In this document: one piece after another, positions 1 to 12,200 of the stretch | Numbering within the stretch: the stretch's first letter is position 1 | How the letters are laid out: each line of letters opens with the position of its first letter | Origin: Apostichopus japonicus | Taxonomy: Eukaryota; Echinodermata; Holothuroidea; Aspidochirotida; Stichopodidae | Direction: 5' to 3' | NCBI RefSeq assembly: GCF_037975245.1 | Contig: NC_092580.1 | Coordinates: 20,014,501-20,078,500 of the forward strand | Length of the DNA stretch: 64,000 nt | Made by a program: the position numbers and the translations under genes | Notes under the pieces: generated by a model | What the model saw: only the letters and a program-made list of their open reading frames with translations | Told to the model about the DNA's origin: nothing | Databases searched by the model: none

Positions 1-380
1 AGCTTAACGCTACCCATCACCGGATAGCTGACAAGTTGGCCTTTCATGGCACCATCAATTTTCCGTACCATGACCGTGAAAATTTTTTGCTATCCGAGCC
101 GGAAGTTTTCGTCACTTGTAAACAAACCTCTTCACTCAGTGGTAAACAAATTTCCTACGCTGCTCCTGGGAAGCCTAAAGGGGTCTAAAATTGCCTCAAT
201 TGACCCAATTTTTTCACCACATGTACTTCCATTCATGCTCTTCAACATGAAAGCCACAAAAAACTAGATTATGATTGATAACAGGTCACAAAAGATGTTC
301 TCCTGCTGCTTTTTGGCACTTTTCCTGAAGGAGAACAATCGAGCGGATTGATATAGACTCTAATAGGAGTATGCCACCTT
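1..380. repeat. 380-bp direct repeat, copy 1 (left edge cut by window)
   Basis: This segment recurs at 2268-2647 with a constant offset of 2267 bases, and I found no difference between the copies by eye. Similarity ends after a shared CCACCTT; the flanks then diverge. The left limit is unknown because the window starts inside the repeat. The geometry would fit the LTRs of a young non-autonomous LTR element or a recent segmental duplication. No primer-binding site is evident just after this copy and no TG...CA termini can be shown. A 73-codon open frame in both copies has no recognisable domain and is probably fortuitous. Confidence 0.85.
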
Positions 381-2267
381 AAGTGAGAGTTGAATTTTTT
401 TTTTTTTTCCAAAATGATACTTTTCATAGTCGTCACAATATAAACCACAACAGAATTATATGCAATTATCATTTTAGGTCCATAAAGATGTATTTTCAGA
501 GATTTCAGTATGCACGGTGCAGTGTGTAAATACACATATGAGCAATACTGTGTAAGCAGTAACCAGGTCTATGTCTGCAACAACACTTCCAGTCACCAAT
601 TTTGATAAGCTTGACCAATTTGGGTGCATCTATGATTCTTGCAGGTATTACTGGTATCCCTGATCACAATCCACTTGGTCTGGCTTGCCCTACCTGCAGA
701 AACATCATCCATAGAAGGGTTAGCGGTGAGGGCTTTTTCGTCTCTGGCTCTGAAAAGTGATGAAAACTACTTTTGTTTAGCTCAGCAGATTCCTCACAAA
801 CTGACCCACAGGACATACCCCAATGTATTCCTGAACTGTTTGGAACATGTTAAACTGATATTGCATGTCACTCCAGTGCAACTGTTAAGTTACTAAGAAT
901 AAAAGAAGAGAATTGAAGGTGTTCTTTGCCAAAACTGGATCATCGGGATTTGTAAACAACAGCCTCACTGTAACAGTATTACAGCAGTCAAAAGGAAAGC
1001 TTACTGGAATGCTATCTAGATACACTGTTCACCTCAATAGCATATCCAGTCCATTTAAAGGTTTGTGCATAGGTTGTTACAATGTATTAAAGACAGTTAT
1101 AAGAGAAGAGAGGTGGATAGGGGGGCATATTTCATGATAAAACATTCAAATTTGTTGCTCGGCAGAGAACAACAACGTCAAATTACCTTATTCTCCATTG
1201 GTGGCAAGCACTGGTTCCTATAGTTACTACAGTAGATCTCCCATGGAAGCATCAGGATATCTCTTTCTGCTGTCAGAGTTGTTTGGGATTTGTTGTTACC
1301 TCATCTAACCAGTGAGTCCATTGATACCACACCCATTCAAAGTATATCGCTGTGCATGCTGAGGACTTAGCACATCAACTTTCTCTGAAATTGACAAAAC
1401 AACAGAAAACTAATGAGGAGTGAATAGGCTCAAAAACCCCTTGATGCACATTGGCAGAAGCAGAATATGCATACCTTTGTGGATTATTTGCTAAATAAGA
1501 CTCAAAACATTCTCTGTGCAAGGTATTAGCCCTCAGCAGCCACTCCACTTAGGATACAGACCTCATACAACATTGTGCTACAGCTGGTGTAGACTTGGTC
1601 TAGGATACTAACGTAGCGCCATTATGAACCTGAGGCCTAGGCCTAAGCTAACAACATTAGGGGTATTTCATGCATTGAAACTGAGTTTTTGTCCTTAGTT
1701 AAACACCAGGTACTTCCAGCTTTAGCAAAAATAACCTAAAGTATGATTACCATGTAATTTAGGTGCCCACAGATGTCAAATTTCACTGAACTTAGTCGTT
1801 CACGTCACACACACTGCAGGCTTTTTGGTCTGATTCTGAAGGATTTTGAATTTCGTGCATTTGGCACCTACTTAGCAGATTCAAGGCAGGAATCATACTA
1901 CGGAAGCTTTGGTAGGTCAAGGCTTAATGACCCAATAGTTTATTGGGGAGGAAAACTGGTTAGAAATGCTCAGAAGGCTGTTCTAGTCTAATGTATGGAC
2001 ACGCACATGCTCTTTGTGGTACTTTAAGGCTGTAATACTAATTTATGCGTAAAAATCACCCAAGCGTGAAATTTTCTGACGTTTGCTTGAAAACCATTTT
2101 TACACACCATAGCAACTACTTTGATCCAAAATTGGGACTTCTAGCACTTAAAATGAAAAATTTGGCATTTTTGCTTAAGGTAGCATACGCCCATTACAAG
2201 CCCCATTGACTTACACACTAAATCACAAAAGTAATGTGGTCTTTAAGTCTAGATAGAAGTTTTCACT
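381..2267. other. DNA between the direct repeats, unrecognised
   Basis: About 1.9 kb of AT-rich DNA with only short open frames (at most about 85 codons), none with a recognisable domain. If the flanking repeats are LTRs, this would be a non-coding interior. The stretch just before copy 2 (about 2040-2267) could be the true beginning of a longer repeat unit whose first copy lies off the window. Confidence 0.4.
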
Positions 2268-2647
2268 AGCTTAACGCTACCCATCACCGGATAGCTGACA
2301 AGTTGGCCTTTCATGGCACCATCAATTTTCCGTACCATGACCGTGAAAATTTTTTGCTATCCGAGCCGGAAGTTTTCGTCACTTGTAAACAAACCTCTTC
2401 ACTCAGTGGTAAACAAATTTCCTACGCTGCTCCTGGGAAGCCTAAAGGGGTCTAAAATTGCCTCAATTGACCCAATTTTTTCACCACATGTACTTCCATT
2501 CATGCTCTTCAACATGAAAGCCACAAAAAACTAGATTATGATTGATAACAGGTCACAAAAGATGTTCTCCTGCTGCTTTTTGGCACTTTTCCTGAAGGAG
2601 AACAATCGAGCGGATTGATATAGACTCTAATAGGAGTATGCCACCTT
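2268..2647. repeat. 380-bp direct repeat, copy 2
   Basis: Second copy of the repeat at 1-380, same orientation. The match starts at or before AGCTTAACGC (it may extend further left, which cannot be tested) and stops after CCACCTT. The lack of visible divergence argues for recent duplication, recent transposition or gene conversion. Confidence 0.85.
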
Positions 2648-5600
2648 GACTATGGACCTGATGTTAACGAATAAGTTGCTAGATCTCCTTTGGCAAGCTG
2701 CGAAAACTGTAGATCTGTAGATTTTCTGACGTCTGGAAAAATCCTGCTTCCCTCCGAAATTTGTTCGCAGACCGACTTTTGGGTCTTCCCTCGATAGCTT
2801 GCAGACAGTTGCTCGAGGCGATATGGGGAGAGCGAGCTTGTTGTCACACTGACTATGCCTGGAAAGAGAGCTATTTACTTTACTCCTCTCATATCCATCT
2901 CCATTCTACATATGCACTCAAAATCTGCCTGCAGTAGCCTCCAAGTGTTGGTAAACGTTGCCATGAAAGAAGCTTTTAGCGTGTGGTTAGCAAATCTTCC
3001 AAATTGAGACCAAGTATTGACTCAAAAATAAAATCACAATTGATCAAGCTAAAACACACTCCTACATGTTTTCAGTGTAAATTAAGATCATCAGCAGAGG
3101 AACAAATTACTCCACTCTTTTTCTCAACATGCAGGTCACTTAGTCATTCTTTCTCATATGGGGTACTACCCCCCAAGTTAAATCTTGCAGATTGCTTTTT
3201 TCTTGATTAATTTTTTTAATTTTCAATGACTGCGGTATTATCTGCTTTTATGATCACTTTACACTGCATTGATTGAATTCAGCAGGTTTTGTCAAATTTT
3301 TGCTGGAGTCTAGTAAATCAAGAATTGCCAGTTTTAATAGCTTTGGAACAGACCTGCATTTATGAAGCTAAACACCACACAAAGACATAAAATGGGCGTG
3401 CAACCCTTTGACCTTTATCATCCCAGCTGTCAAGTACACTACAAGTTAATCAAGATGAAGGAATCACCAAAAATTGAGTTATCTTTGGAATTAATTTTTT
3501 TTTCTCTTCAAAATTGTTTCCGTTTTCCCGTAATTGCTCGCTGGAACTCTGGCAATTAAACAAATTTCCTTCACGACAGTCACAGAGTTTAAGGTTAACC
3601 ACTAGTTTGCCCTCGCCGACAACCTTGAGAAAACATACGCTACTCTGATATGAGCAAACTGAATTATAACATCTCATCAAGTAGTGAATTGGACTTCTGC
3701 CAGCTTACCGGATAACTGTGATGGAAATGTTTCTTTGCTCTGATGTTTCCTGGAAAGAAGGAAGTTTAATACATGAGGGGATTTCGCATGACAAAAACAC
3801 TTGAGCTTATTCGAAAATTGGTTCTTAGGCTGTTTTATCCTGTATAAATACAAAGAGTTAAAAGGCGGAGATATAATCGCAAGGAGATAAAGAGAGACTT
3901 TCGTTCTGAAATTGAAATGCGATTCAGTGATACCGATGAAACTTAACTGTCAATATTTGCATCAACTCCATAAAGATATAATCTTTGTATAGTGTAAAAA
4001 CTGTGGTCACATTTTTATATTTAAAGTCAAAGGACATTGGGTTCATCTGTTCATCTGTCTTTATGATAATGGACTTCATCTTCTTGCACATACAGTAACA
4101 CATAATGTAATACATTTAAAGCAGCTGGCAGGCTGGATATCTAATGATGCATCAGTGTTGTGAGTTTTGGTTTTGGTTTTTCTTTATAAAAATAGCATTG
4201 TTGTGTTTCACTATTCATAAGATTTATTATGTAACAGAAAGACTGTCAGGTCTTTCATATTACTTCATTTTTGTGAGAAAAAAAAAATTAAGAAAAAATA
4301 ATAAAATTAAAAATTAACCCTCTGTTTTTGTTTTTTCAGTGGCAAGGCAAAATTTCCGAATACATTAAATTCATGTTATATATTACCTCAACTGAACTTT
4401 TTATTTAAATCATTTAGTATTTTATGTTGAAGCCAAATCTTCAATTAATCCAAGAAAGTGTCTGGTGAAACTTGGAAATATTGCCTTTAACATAAATATA
4501 TATGTTTTCATAAGTTTATAAGTTTTCATAAGATAATGAGAGAATTTTCCACCATACTTTCTCCCAGGCATCATCTGCTAACTACTCAAGGTTCTACCCT
4601 TCTGAACCTAGTTTCCTGTATATATATTGTGTTGTAAAATTTATCGCATAGCCACAACTCATTGCGGCAGAGACCGTATGCTGTTGGTCACTCAGATTGC
4701 CAGGAATTTAATCCCCATGGTTTGTTGATTACCCTTTGCTTTTTATCAGACTTTTTGCAAACTGACATTTTCCATTTCAACCCAACGTTTCTGATGCTTT
4801 CCAACGCTATTGACTCCAACGATTTTGTAAATTTCGTACAACTACTACTTTACGTCTGCTCAGACTGAGCATTTCCCTTTAACATAACTATGTATCATAT
4901 GATGAAGAAAAAATCGGCAAACTATCTTATCCAAGAGAGTTTCGTCTTCCAAGTCTGGGCGTATCCCTTTCCCGTAAATATACGTATATGTGTATTATTT
5001 GTTAAAGACAGATTGTGTGCTGTTCACCTTTCACACAGTTTGCAAGATGTGAAGGTCTGTGGATCTGTTTAAATCAAAAATCGAATACGAAGAGTTTAAA
5101 TCAGGACAGAGTTCAGAGGGTGAACAGTTAGCCTTATACATACTGTACTGTTTCTTCTTTTGTGTATAGTATAGCATGAATGAACCCTTTTTTTGGTGAT
5201 GTTGTTGTTTCAAAACTCTAGAAACTTTTGGTATTTGAATCTCTTCTAAGGAGTAGCCCTAACCTTAGTCAAGCCGTGTTTTGAACATTACAATGAGATA
5301 ATTCATTTCTCAGAAAGAGCCTGATTTTGGACATCTCTTCTAGCCTTGGATGTTTTGTCAAATTGTTCATCCGCGAGTCGCCTAGGTAACCTTCGGCTTA
5401 ATACATGCCTGTATTGTTCTATTTATGTGTGCTCTACTGAAAATGAAATGTGAATCAAATCATCATCTCCAAGCTCATCAGCTCTTAGTTATTCAAATCT
5501 TCGAACTATTTATCGCAATTTCCGTCAGCGACAACTGTTAAGCAGGAAGATTAAGGTTTGGCAGTGCTTTTTCATTTTGGCTATTGCAAATCAGCAGTTA

Positions 5601-6608
5601 GCACTTGCATTTTCCTTCAAAGTGCCTGGCGGCAGATTACAGCAAAAGTCAAGTTTTAAATAAAAGAGTTTAAATATAAAAAAAAACTACCTTGTGATAC
5701 ATAGACACAGTGTCACTTTTTATAGAAGGTACTGTATAAGTGATGGCTTAAAACAGCTGCTATCTGTTGCATCTTCAATCGCAGACAAATTTAGGAAAAC
5801 CGACGGAGTATTAATGCTAAAGACGAGATTGTCATCGATTATACTAGTCACAGGTTCCAAATGATGGTTATCGCGCAAGTCGATCGTATCGTGATTGCTT
5901 TGGATTCTAAAAAAAATAAATATGCCCTGGGCATTCTGTGGTTAATACATTGTATCTTATATAGCCTTAGTCGTTACTACATGGTTTGGTATGTGATTTA
6001 GAATATAATCTTATTGAAAAATGGATATAAAAAAAATTGCGAAGAAAACTGCCGCCTTGAAAGTTAAAATGTAAATGAGGTTTTGATCGGAGACTTCCAA
6101 CAGCAGCTTGAAGTATTGGGTTAACGTATGCGATGAGAAAACCTGGCATTTTTGTTGCTATACATGCTTTTTGAGTTGGAAATCCACCCGGGTAGTGTTT
6201 TGTTGTAATAGTTCCGACCATCTTGTTTAAGAGCAGGAAAGTTGATAACAAAAACAGACAGCAACACAATACTGCTTACAGTTAAAAAGGCAAGAAAATG
6301 TACCACCACTGAGTCTGTATGAGACAATAATGATATTGTTCCTATGTAGTTATACTTGTGGATAGTAAGAACCCACTTTTGTGTGCTTTCACTTCTTCTT
6401 TGGGGAAGAAGCTGTTTTTTACTAATCCAGAATGTTTTAAATGAATGAATGAATTGAGAATTTGTTTTTTTTTGCTTTTCTTTGCTTTCGTTAATTATAG
6501 GGAACCCAGCCATAAGCAAGTACCAGTCAATCACTCTATATGCGCTAATAGCTAGTTTGTGAAATGTTGTTATTTATTGTATTTTTTTTGTTCTTCTTGT
6601 CTCTACAG
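2648..6608. other. Non-coding DNA, at least partly the last intron of an upstream gene
   Basis: The region ends in a good splice acceptor: a T-rich tract at about 6570-6606 followed by CTACAG. At least its right part is therefore intron of the + strand gene whose last exon begins at 6609. I saw no convincing coding exon here. The open frames on both strands (60 to 137 codons) are AT-biased and show no motif. Confidence 0.5.
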
Positions 6609-6691
6609 AGGATGAGAACCAAGATGCCTTAGATTTAAGCCTGGATTCTTATATGGATTCATCGATGGATGTTGTCAGTACAGATAGATGA
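6609..6691 (+). CDS. Terminal coding exon, UAP56-binding-motif-like C-terminus (partial gene)
   Basis: After a strong pyrimidine tract and CAG acceptor, one frame (first full codon at 6611) reads 26 acidic, Ser-rich residues and stops at TGA 6689-6691. The core ALDLSLDSYMDSSMD fits the short LDxxLDxYM-type helix by which mRNA export factors such as ALYREF/THOC4 and CHTOP contact the helicase UAP56 (DDX39B); in those proteins the motif also sits at or close to the C-terminus. Family membership is inferred from this motif alone, since no upstream exon is visible. The stop codon, acceptor and downstream polyadenylation signals support a real last exon. Two bases from 6609 complete a codon begun in the preceding exon. 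Alternatively it may be an unrelated acidic tail. Confidence 0.6.
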
Positions 6692-6890
6692 TCTTATTTT
6701 AATCAAGATGTGGCATCATTCCATTGAGAAGGTCAAAGTTCATTATGTCATAGACCACATGACATAGATGTTTTGGAACACACTGGCAGTGCACAGTATC
6801 ATAAGAACCAGTGTGTTGGTTAAAAACAATATAAAGAGTTCTGTTTGCAGAGAAAATGATGTTTCATAAAAGACATCAGGGTGACTCTTA

Positions 6891-7142
6891 CCTGGACTGC
6901 TATGTCAACGCAATTGAATGTTTGTTCATAACATGAAGTAACATGTAATCCATGTGGTAGGTTACATCGTTAAAAAGAAATGTTCTGTCGGCATGGTAAT
7001 GTTTCTCTAAAGCACATATTTGAACACGAATATTCATAATTCACTAGAAACTTAATGATTCTATACATATATTACCTGGACTGCTATGACAACACAACTT
7101 AATGTTTATAATATCAAGTAACATGATTCCATGTGTTAGGTG
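6891..7142 (+). repeat. Diverged ~70-bp duplication in the 3'UTR
   Basis: Bases 6891-6965 and 7075-7142 align: both open with CCTGGACTGCTATG, followed by similar AATGTTT, AAGTAACATG and CCATGTG blocks. They are separated by about 110 bases of unrelated sequence. This is an old local duplication of unknown role. Confidence 0.65.
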
Positions 7143-7972
7143 TAGCTTGTTGTGTCTGATAGAGAACATTGTTTGCAGGGAAAAGAAGATGCATACATGT
7201 ACCATGTCATCAAAACTCTACTTTTGCTCAGAAAAGTGTTCACCATATCAATTAAAATGATTCTATTTTACTAGATTTGTTCCAGAGTGATGTGTTAACA
7301 TGATAATGTTAAAGTCTATCATGCAAGTACTCAAGTTCAAAGTAGATTTTTTGTTGCACGGCATTGAAAAAAATATCTTAATTCCAAAGAGAAGCTCTGT
7401 CACAATTTAAAGTTTAATATCAGCGCTGTCATCAAGCAAGGTGATCACGCAGGGATCCAGCGGCAGAGTGTGTGCTGTCCCCCCCACCCCCCTCCACCAG
7501 AAGCAGATGAAAGGATTCGTTGCTCCTTAAGCAACACCAGCTCCTTGTCGTTTTTGCACCTGAACAAGCATGTATGACTGACGTATCCAAGACTCTGACA
7601 GTAGATGTTTGAATAGTAGCCAGGGTCCATACAGATCAAGCTTTTTATGAGACGGAAAGTCAATCTAAACGAGGTTATCATCCAAACCTAAGTAATTATT
7701 CTCAAATATACCGTAAATACTTGTTATAGCAGTGTTCTGTTGTCCATGGAACTCCTATGTCCTCGAACTGACTAAATAACATGTAAATAGCAACAGGGAG
7801 CACGTCACACAACCCTCAGTGGTAGGTACGTTTACGTACTGTGGAGTGATTCCTCCAGGTCATATTAAATTTGATGGATTTAGTATGAGATTGTGTCCAC
7901 TCGGTATCGATATAAACCTGTTACATGTCTCAGACAGTCAGAGTGACACTGCCTTCATCCTTAGTTTCGAGC

Positions 7973-7978
7973 AATAAA
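7973..7978 (+). terminator. Candidate polyadenylation signal AATAAA (proximal)
   Basis: Canonical hexamer about 1.28 kb after the stop codon, followed within 70 bases by a TGTTTGTTTG-type GU-rich element typical of cleavage sites. Confidence 0.45.
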
Positions 7979-8978
7979 CATAAGCTATGTGCCATTGTTA
8001 TTGCATAATCATCGTTAGCTAACCTACCAGTGTCTGTTTGTTTGTTTGGGGGTACCAAATCGGCAATTCCTGCCTTCTCTTAGTATCTCTCATTGGCCAA
8101 CCCATCGGTGGAAAAATAATGGAAGATTTATTTTTGTTCTAGGCCAATGGAGGGTAGACACCATCAGTGTCACATTGGCTATATAAAGATACAAATTATC
8201 TAGATATTTTGAATTGAGCAATGTGAAACGTCTAGTTTAAATTCTACGGTTGGTCAAAGTGTGCTAGAAAATATCAAAACTGGTCGGAAAAGTGTCAGAG
8301 ATTTACACCCTGAAACAAGTTTTCTGGGTACAATTTAGTTTCATGTGCAAAACTGATTTCTGTTGCTGTATCTTTAACACTTGAAAACCTGTTGTATATT
8401 TCCAATTTTGGCACTTCATTACACTTTCACTTTTATCCCCAAGATATAAATACTTTATAAAAGCTTGCTGTCAGAATATAGTCCAAAGATTGACTATGTT
8501 AGATAGGTTTGATATCCTTACATGGTTAATGTTGTTGTGTTGGTTTGTGAGTGTTATTTAAGGTACATTCTGTCACACACTGTTTGCCAGAATGACTAGA
8601 ATCTTGAATGAGCAAGAGGTGTTTTGACTTTCTCTCGAGGGAACGTTCAGAACAAACTTCTACAGGTGATGAGTCTACATATGATGCCAATTCTAAAGGA
8701 ATGTCCAACCCACAAGTTGCAGATGATATTAATATTTGACTTTCTCATCTCTAAAGGTAGCTTCAACATTTTTGTGTATTGCCCCATCTCATTTAATTAA
8801 TTAGCAAGCTCTAGCAAGAAGTGTCTTCACAGATTATGAATTGGAAGCAAAAAGTATTATACTTTTGGAATTTTATGCTACAAATCATGACAACACTTTT
8901 TACAGTACTGTTGGCCATGCAGGGGGGCTTGTGAACAATGTGTATTAATACTTATGTGCACCTTTGATGTTTACTCCA

Positions 8979-8984
8979 AATAAA
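8979..8984 (+). terminator. Candidate polyadenylation signal AATAAA (distal)
   Basis: Canonical hexamer followed by a T-rich stretch (ATTTTATTTTGT at about 9000). It is the distal of two candidates for the gene ending at 6691; the proximal one is at 7973-7978. Confidence 0.45.
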
Positions 8985-9075
8985 TGATTAATTTCTTCAA
9001 TTTTATTTTGTATTGACTTATTCTCTTCTTCTTCTCCTCTCAAATTAATATATAAAAAAGAGGGTCTGACATTTG

Positions 9076-9228
<153 letters not shown>

Positions 9229-9244
9229 AAAAAAAAAAAAAAAA

Positions 9245-12200
9245 TTGGAAAATTCAATCAAGCGATAAAGTGATCATGGCTATAATCATTGTGAGGCATT
9301 CTAATTCGAGTGAAAATTATGATCTAACAATTAAAAATGAGTATACGGTTGGAGGGACAAAATGTGTAAACGTATTTGTCTCCTATCCTGTTGGAGAGCG
9401 TGCTGTTAATTCTCGGGGGAAATTCTTAACACCCCCAAAAACACACCTACTCTCAAAATGATTTTATCTCAGTAGGCATATCTCCACCAACCGCAACCGT
9501 TGAGCTATTTTGTTGTGAGAGCATGTCCAACAACAACTATTTGGATATCATCTGGACTGAGGAGAATAAAAGTCATGTTATGTGGTCACAGACTTTTCAA
9601 CACCCAATATACTTTAAAGATCAAGAGTAGGCCTATTGCGACAACTTCTAACACGCAAACATTGCTACTGAAAAATGGTTTCCTGAAGATTCTGATTGTC
9701 AACATTATCACCAGAAATTGAGAATTGTTAAAATAGACCATAATTATCTTAGTATCGATAAACTACATTTAGAGTGTCAATAAAACGACTGTTAACATTT
9801 GAGCAAGGGAGGCCATTTTCTGGTTTTCTAGCATATATTGAGAGCATTAATAATCGCCTTTGAGTGTCCTTTCCCCAATCTAAAAATCTTGAGGTATTCG
9901 CTTGTAAATCAGCTTTGTGATGACAATGAATGAACATCTGTGTTTATATCAAAACCTTGCTAAGTCAACTATGTGAATTTAGTTTATACCCCACTAAGGC
10001 TTGCTTACGGCGCTAAACGTATACATACATTATATATGTATTTGCATTTCTCCCCATTCGTTATTGTCTGTATTTACAGTAGTGAGGGAACAACTGAACA
10101 TTCCCGACGAGGATAGAACATAATAGAGAAGTAGGACTCCTCAGATGTAGCTCGGTTATAGGCTTCATGTTTGTCTTTCCAGATACTGAGAGGTGAAGGC
10201 ATAAGTAATTCAATAGATATGATTATGTGCAATTATGGTGAACGAAAACAACCCTTCTCCCCAAAGCAAAGCCATGATTCCCATGAGCCCTTCTCATTTC
10301 CCATGCATACCAGATGCCTCTCTGGCAGGCTCATAGATACTTGTAGGTTCTGACTAACCCATTACATGAGAGAGGAAGGGGCGGGGATGGGTTACTGGTT
10401 TAGTAAATCGGCGATTTATGCGTTGCTTGTCATTATCCTTTCTCTATAGCAAAAGAAATATACGTCCATATTAGTTACCATACGAATGACGGTAAGAGTC
10501 TAGTTTAGTTTTGCCTCAAAATACTAACATTTACATATTTCTTTTAAAAAGTTAGCTTTTTAAACTTGCAAACAAAATGCCACCATGGATCGCCAATTCG
10601 AATCACGTAACAGAAACGGAAGATTGATAAACGTCAGACACTTGACCAAGCGGCTAAGTCCGTCAACACATTACGTGAATTCACGGCCGCGAACTCTGGA
10701 AAACACTCCTGCCGACTATAAACCCCATTACATATAAAACTTCGAGTTATCGTTTTCATGGAAATTCGCATTATCTCTCTACGTGATATTTGTTGTTAGT
10801 GTGTTTATTGTGACAAGTAAACACCGTCATGATGGATCGATGGATGTGTGTCCGCCTTGCTACCTTGTCTATTGTAAGCAAACTTATCGTGCATTTTAAG
10901 GGATTGAGTGATAAGTCGGTCCTCCCTTCAGGCATTTCGAATTTCGTAGTAATGTTTCTTGATTTAGTCACCGTGGTTGTAAGCTTAGCAATATCATCAA
11001 AATAATTTGGAACCTGGCCCTACGGCTGAATTTCTAGACTTTTCCATGAAATGGGTGTCATTTTAATGCCAGCCTGACAATTTATACTATAGCTCAATAT
11101 GCAATTGACAGTAAGCCATTTTTGTTTCTCTTTGTATCCTTCTATGAAAGAAAAAAACAAAACAAAAAGATAGATCATAGTTTTGTAACTATTCTGGAAC
11201 AAGTTTTGGATTCACGTGACTATACTCTAATCGTTCGAACTTTCAAAGCAAGCCGTACTCCTGCCAAAACCTATACATCCATCATTGACATCTATATTGA
11301 TTGTAATGTCATCAGGCAACAGGTGTGCCAAGGGTTTGGTTTTGTGTTATATGTTGGAAGGTGAGGGGAAGTGTTAGGTTTAGGTACTTAGATACATGGG
11401 TATAGGATAATTGCTCACACGAAATTTGTCTCTTTTTCCAAACCCCCTCACAAAACAACTACAGTTGTCCAATTTGGCCTTCCTTGATCTCACCAAAATA
11501 TTTTCTGATGCTGTTCCCGACTCCCATGTTTGTATACCGTAGCCTTTTTCAATGCTTTTCGACAATCGTCAGGCTTTGGTTTTTTATCTTTTTCCTTGAC
11601 GCATTCCTGCGAACGGCCCCCACCACTTCCCCGACTCTCCACATGTTATAACATCAGTCCTGTGATATATAGATAGATAGATATTTATTCAGCCACTCAT
11701 ATAAAAATAAAATGGAATTTGGTTGATAACAAGAGCTCAAAACATTAAAAATTGTAAACAACATATAAGACGTAAAATAATATACATTATATACTATTGA
11801 CAACGGTATAACATCAATGGAGTAAAACAATACTCTATTAGCCGGGGTCGGGGGAGGTGGAGGGGACAAACCGCGACTAAATTCGATCTCATATAGTATA
11901 AGATATAGTCGTCAAAACCCCATGCCTCTCAACTGACCCTCGTACACTGAACTACTGATCAATTCGCAAACGTGACTGTAGTTTATTGCTAAAGAGTGGT
12001 GCTCCTTTAGGTCACTTGTTATATTTCTTCCCTGTGATTGGTTGTATCTGATAAAACTGAAAGACTACTCGTGAACCGCCCGACACTGTGGACCGCCGTG
12101 CCGGTCGGACAAAGTTATCCATTTTGATATTTTTTGCGACTGTTGCCGACACGAATAAAACCCTTTGTAAAAGAAGAAGAAAATTCTGTCGTAAGACACT

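Larger units (their letters stand above)
6692..8998 (+). other. 3' untranslated region of the upstream gene
   Basis: AT-rich, non-coding sequence after the TGA at 6689-6691. AATAAA occurs at 7973-7978 and at 8979-8984, so the transcript could end near 8.0 kb or near 9.0 kb. The segment also holds a diverged internal duplication at 6891-7142. Only transcript data could choose between the two ends. Confidence 0.5.

Noticed and set aside
1448-1496. Short stretch reading AEAEYAYLCGLFAK, reminiscent of copia-type RNase H
   Set aside because: Only about 14 residues with a stop right after and no supporting motif upstream; too weak to call a copia remnant.
46-2534. Duplicate 73-codon frames in the two direct repeats
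   Set aside because: Identical only because the DNA repeat is identical; no domain, and both are short.
2650-2847. Minus-strand 65-codon frame that looked exon-like in composition
   Set aside because: No recognisable motif and no convincing splice pair or transcript signals; it begins exactly where the direct repeat ends, so it may belong to a repeat.
6121-6534. 137-codon minus-strand frame before the terminal exon
   Set aside because: AT-driven frame across probable intron sequence with no domain; it overlaps another unsupported frame on the same strand.
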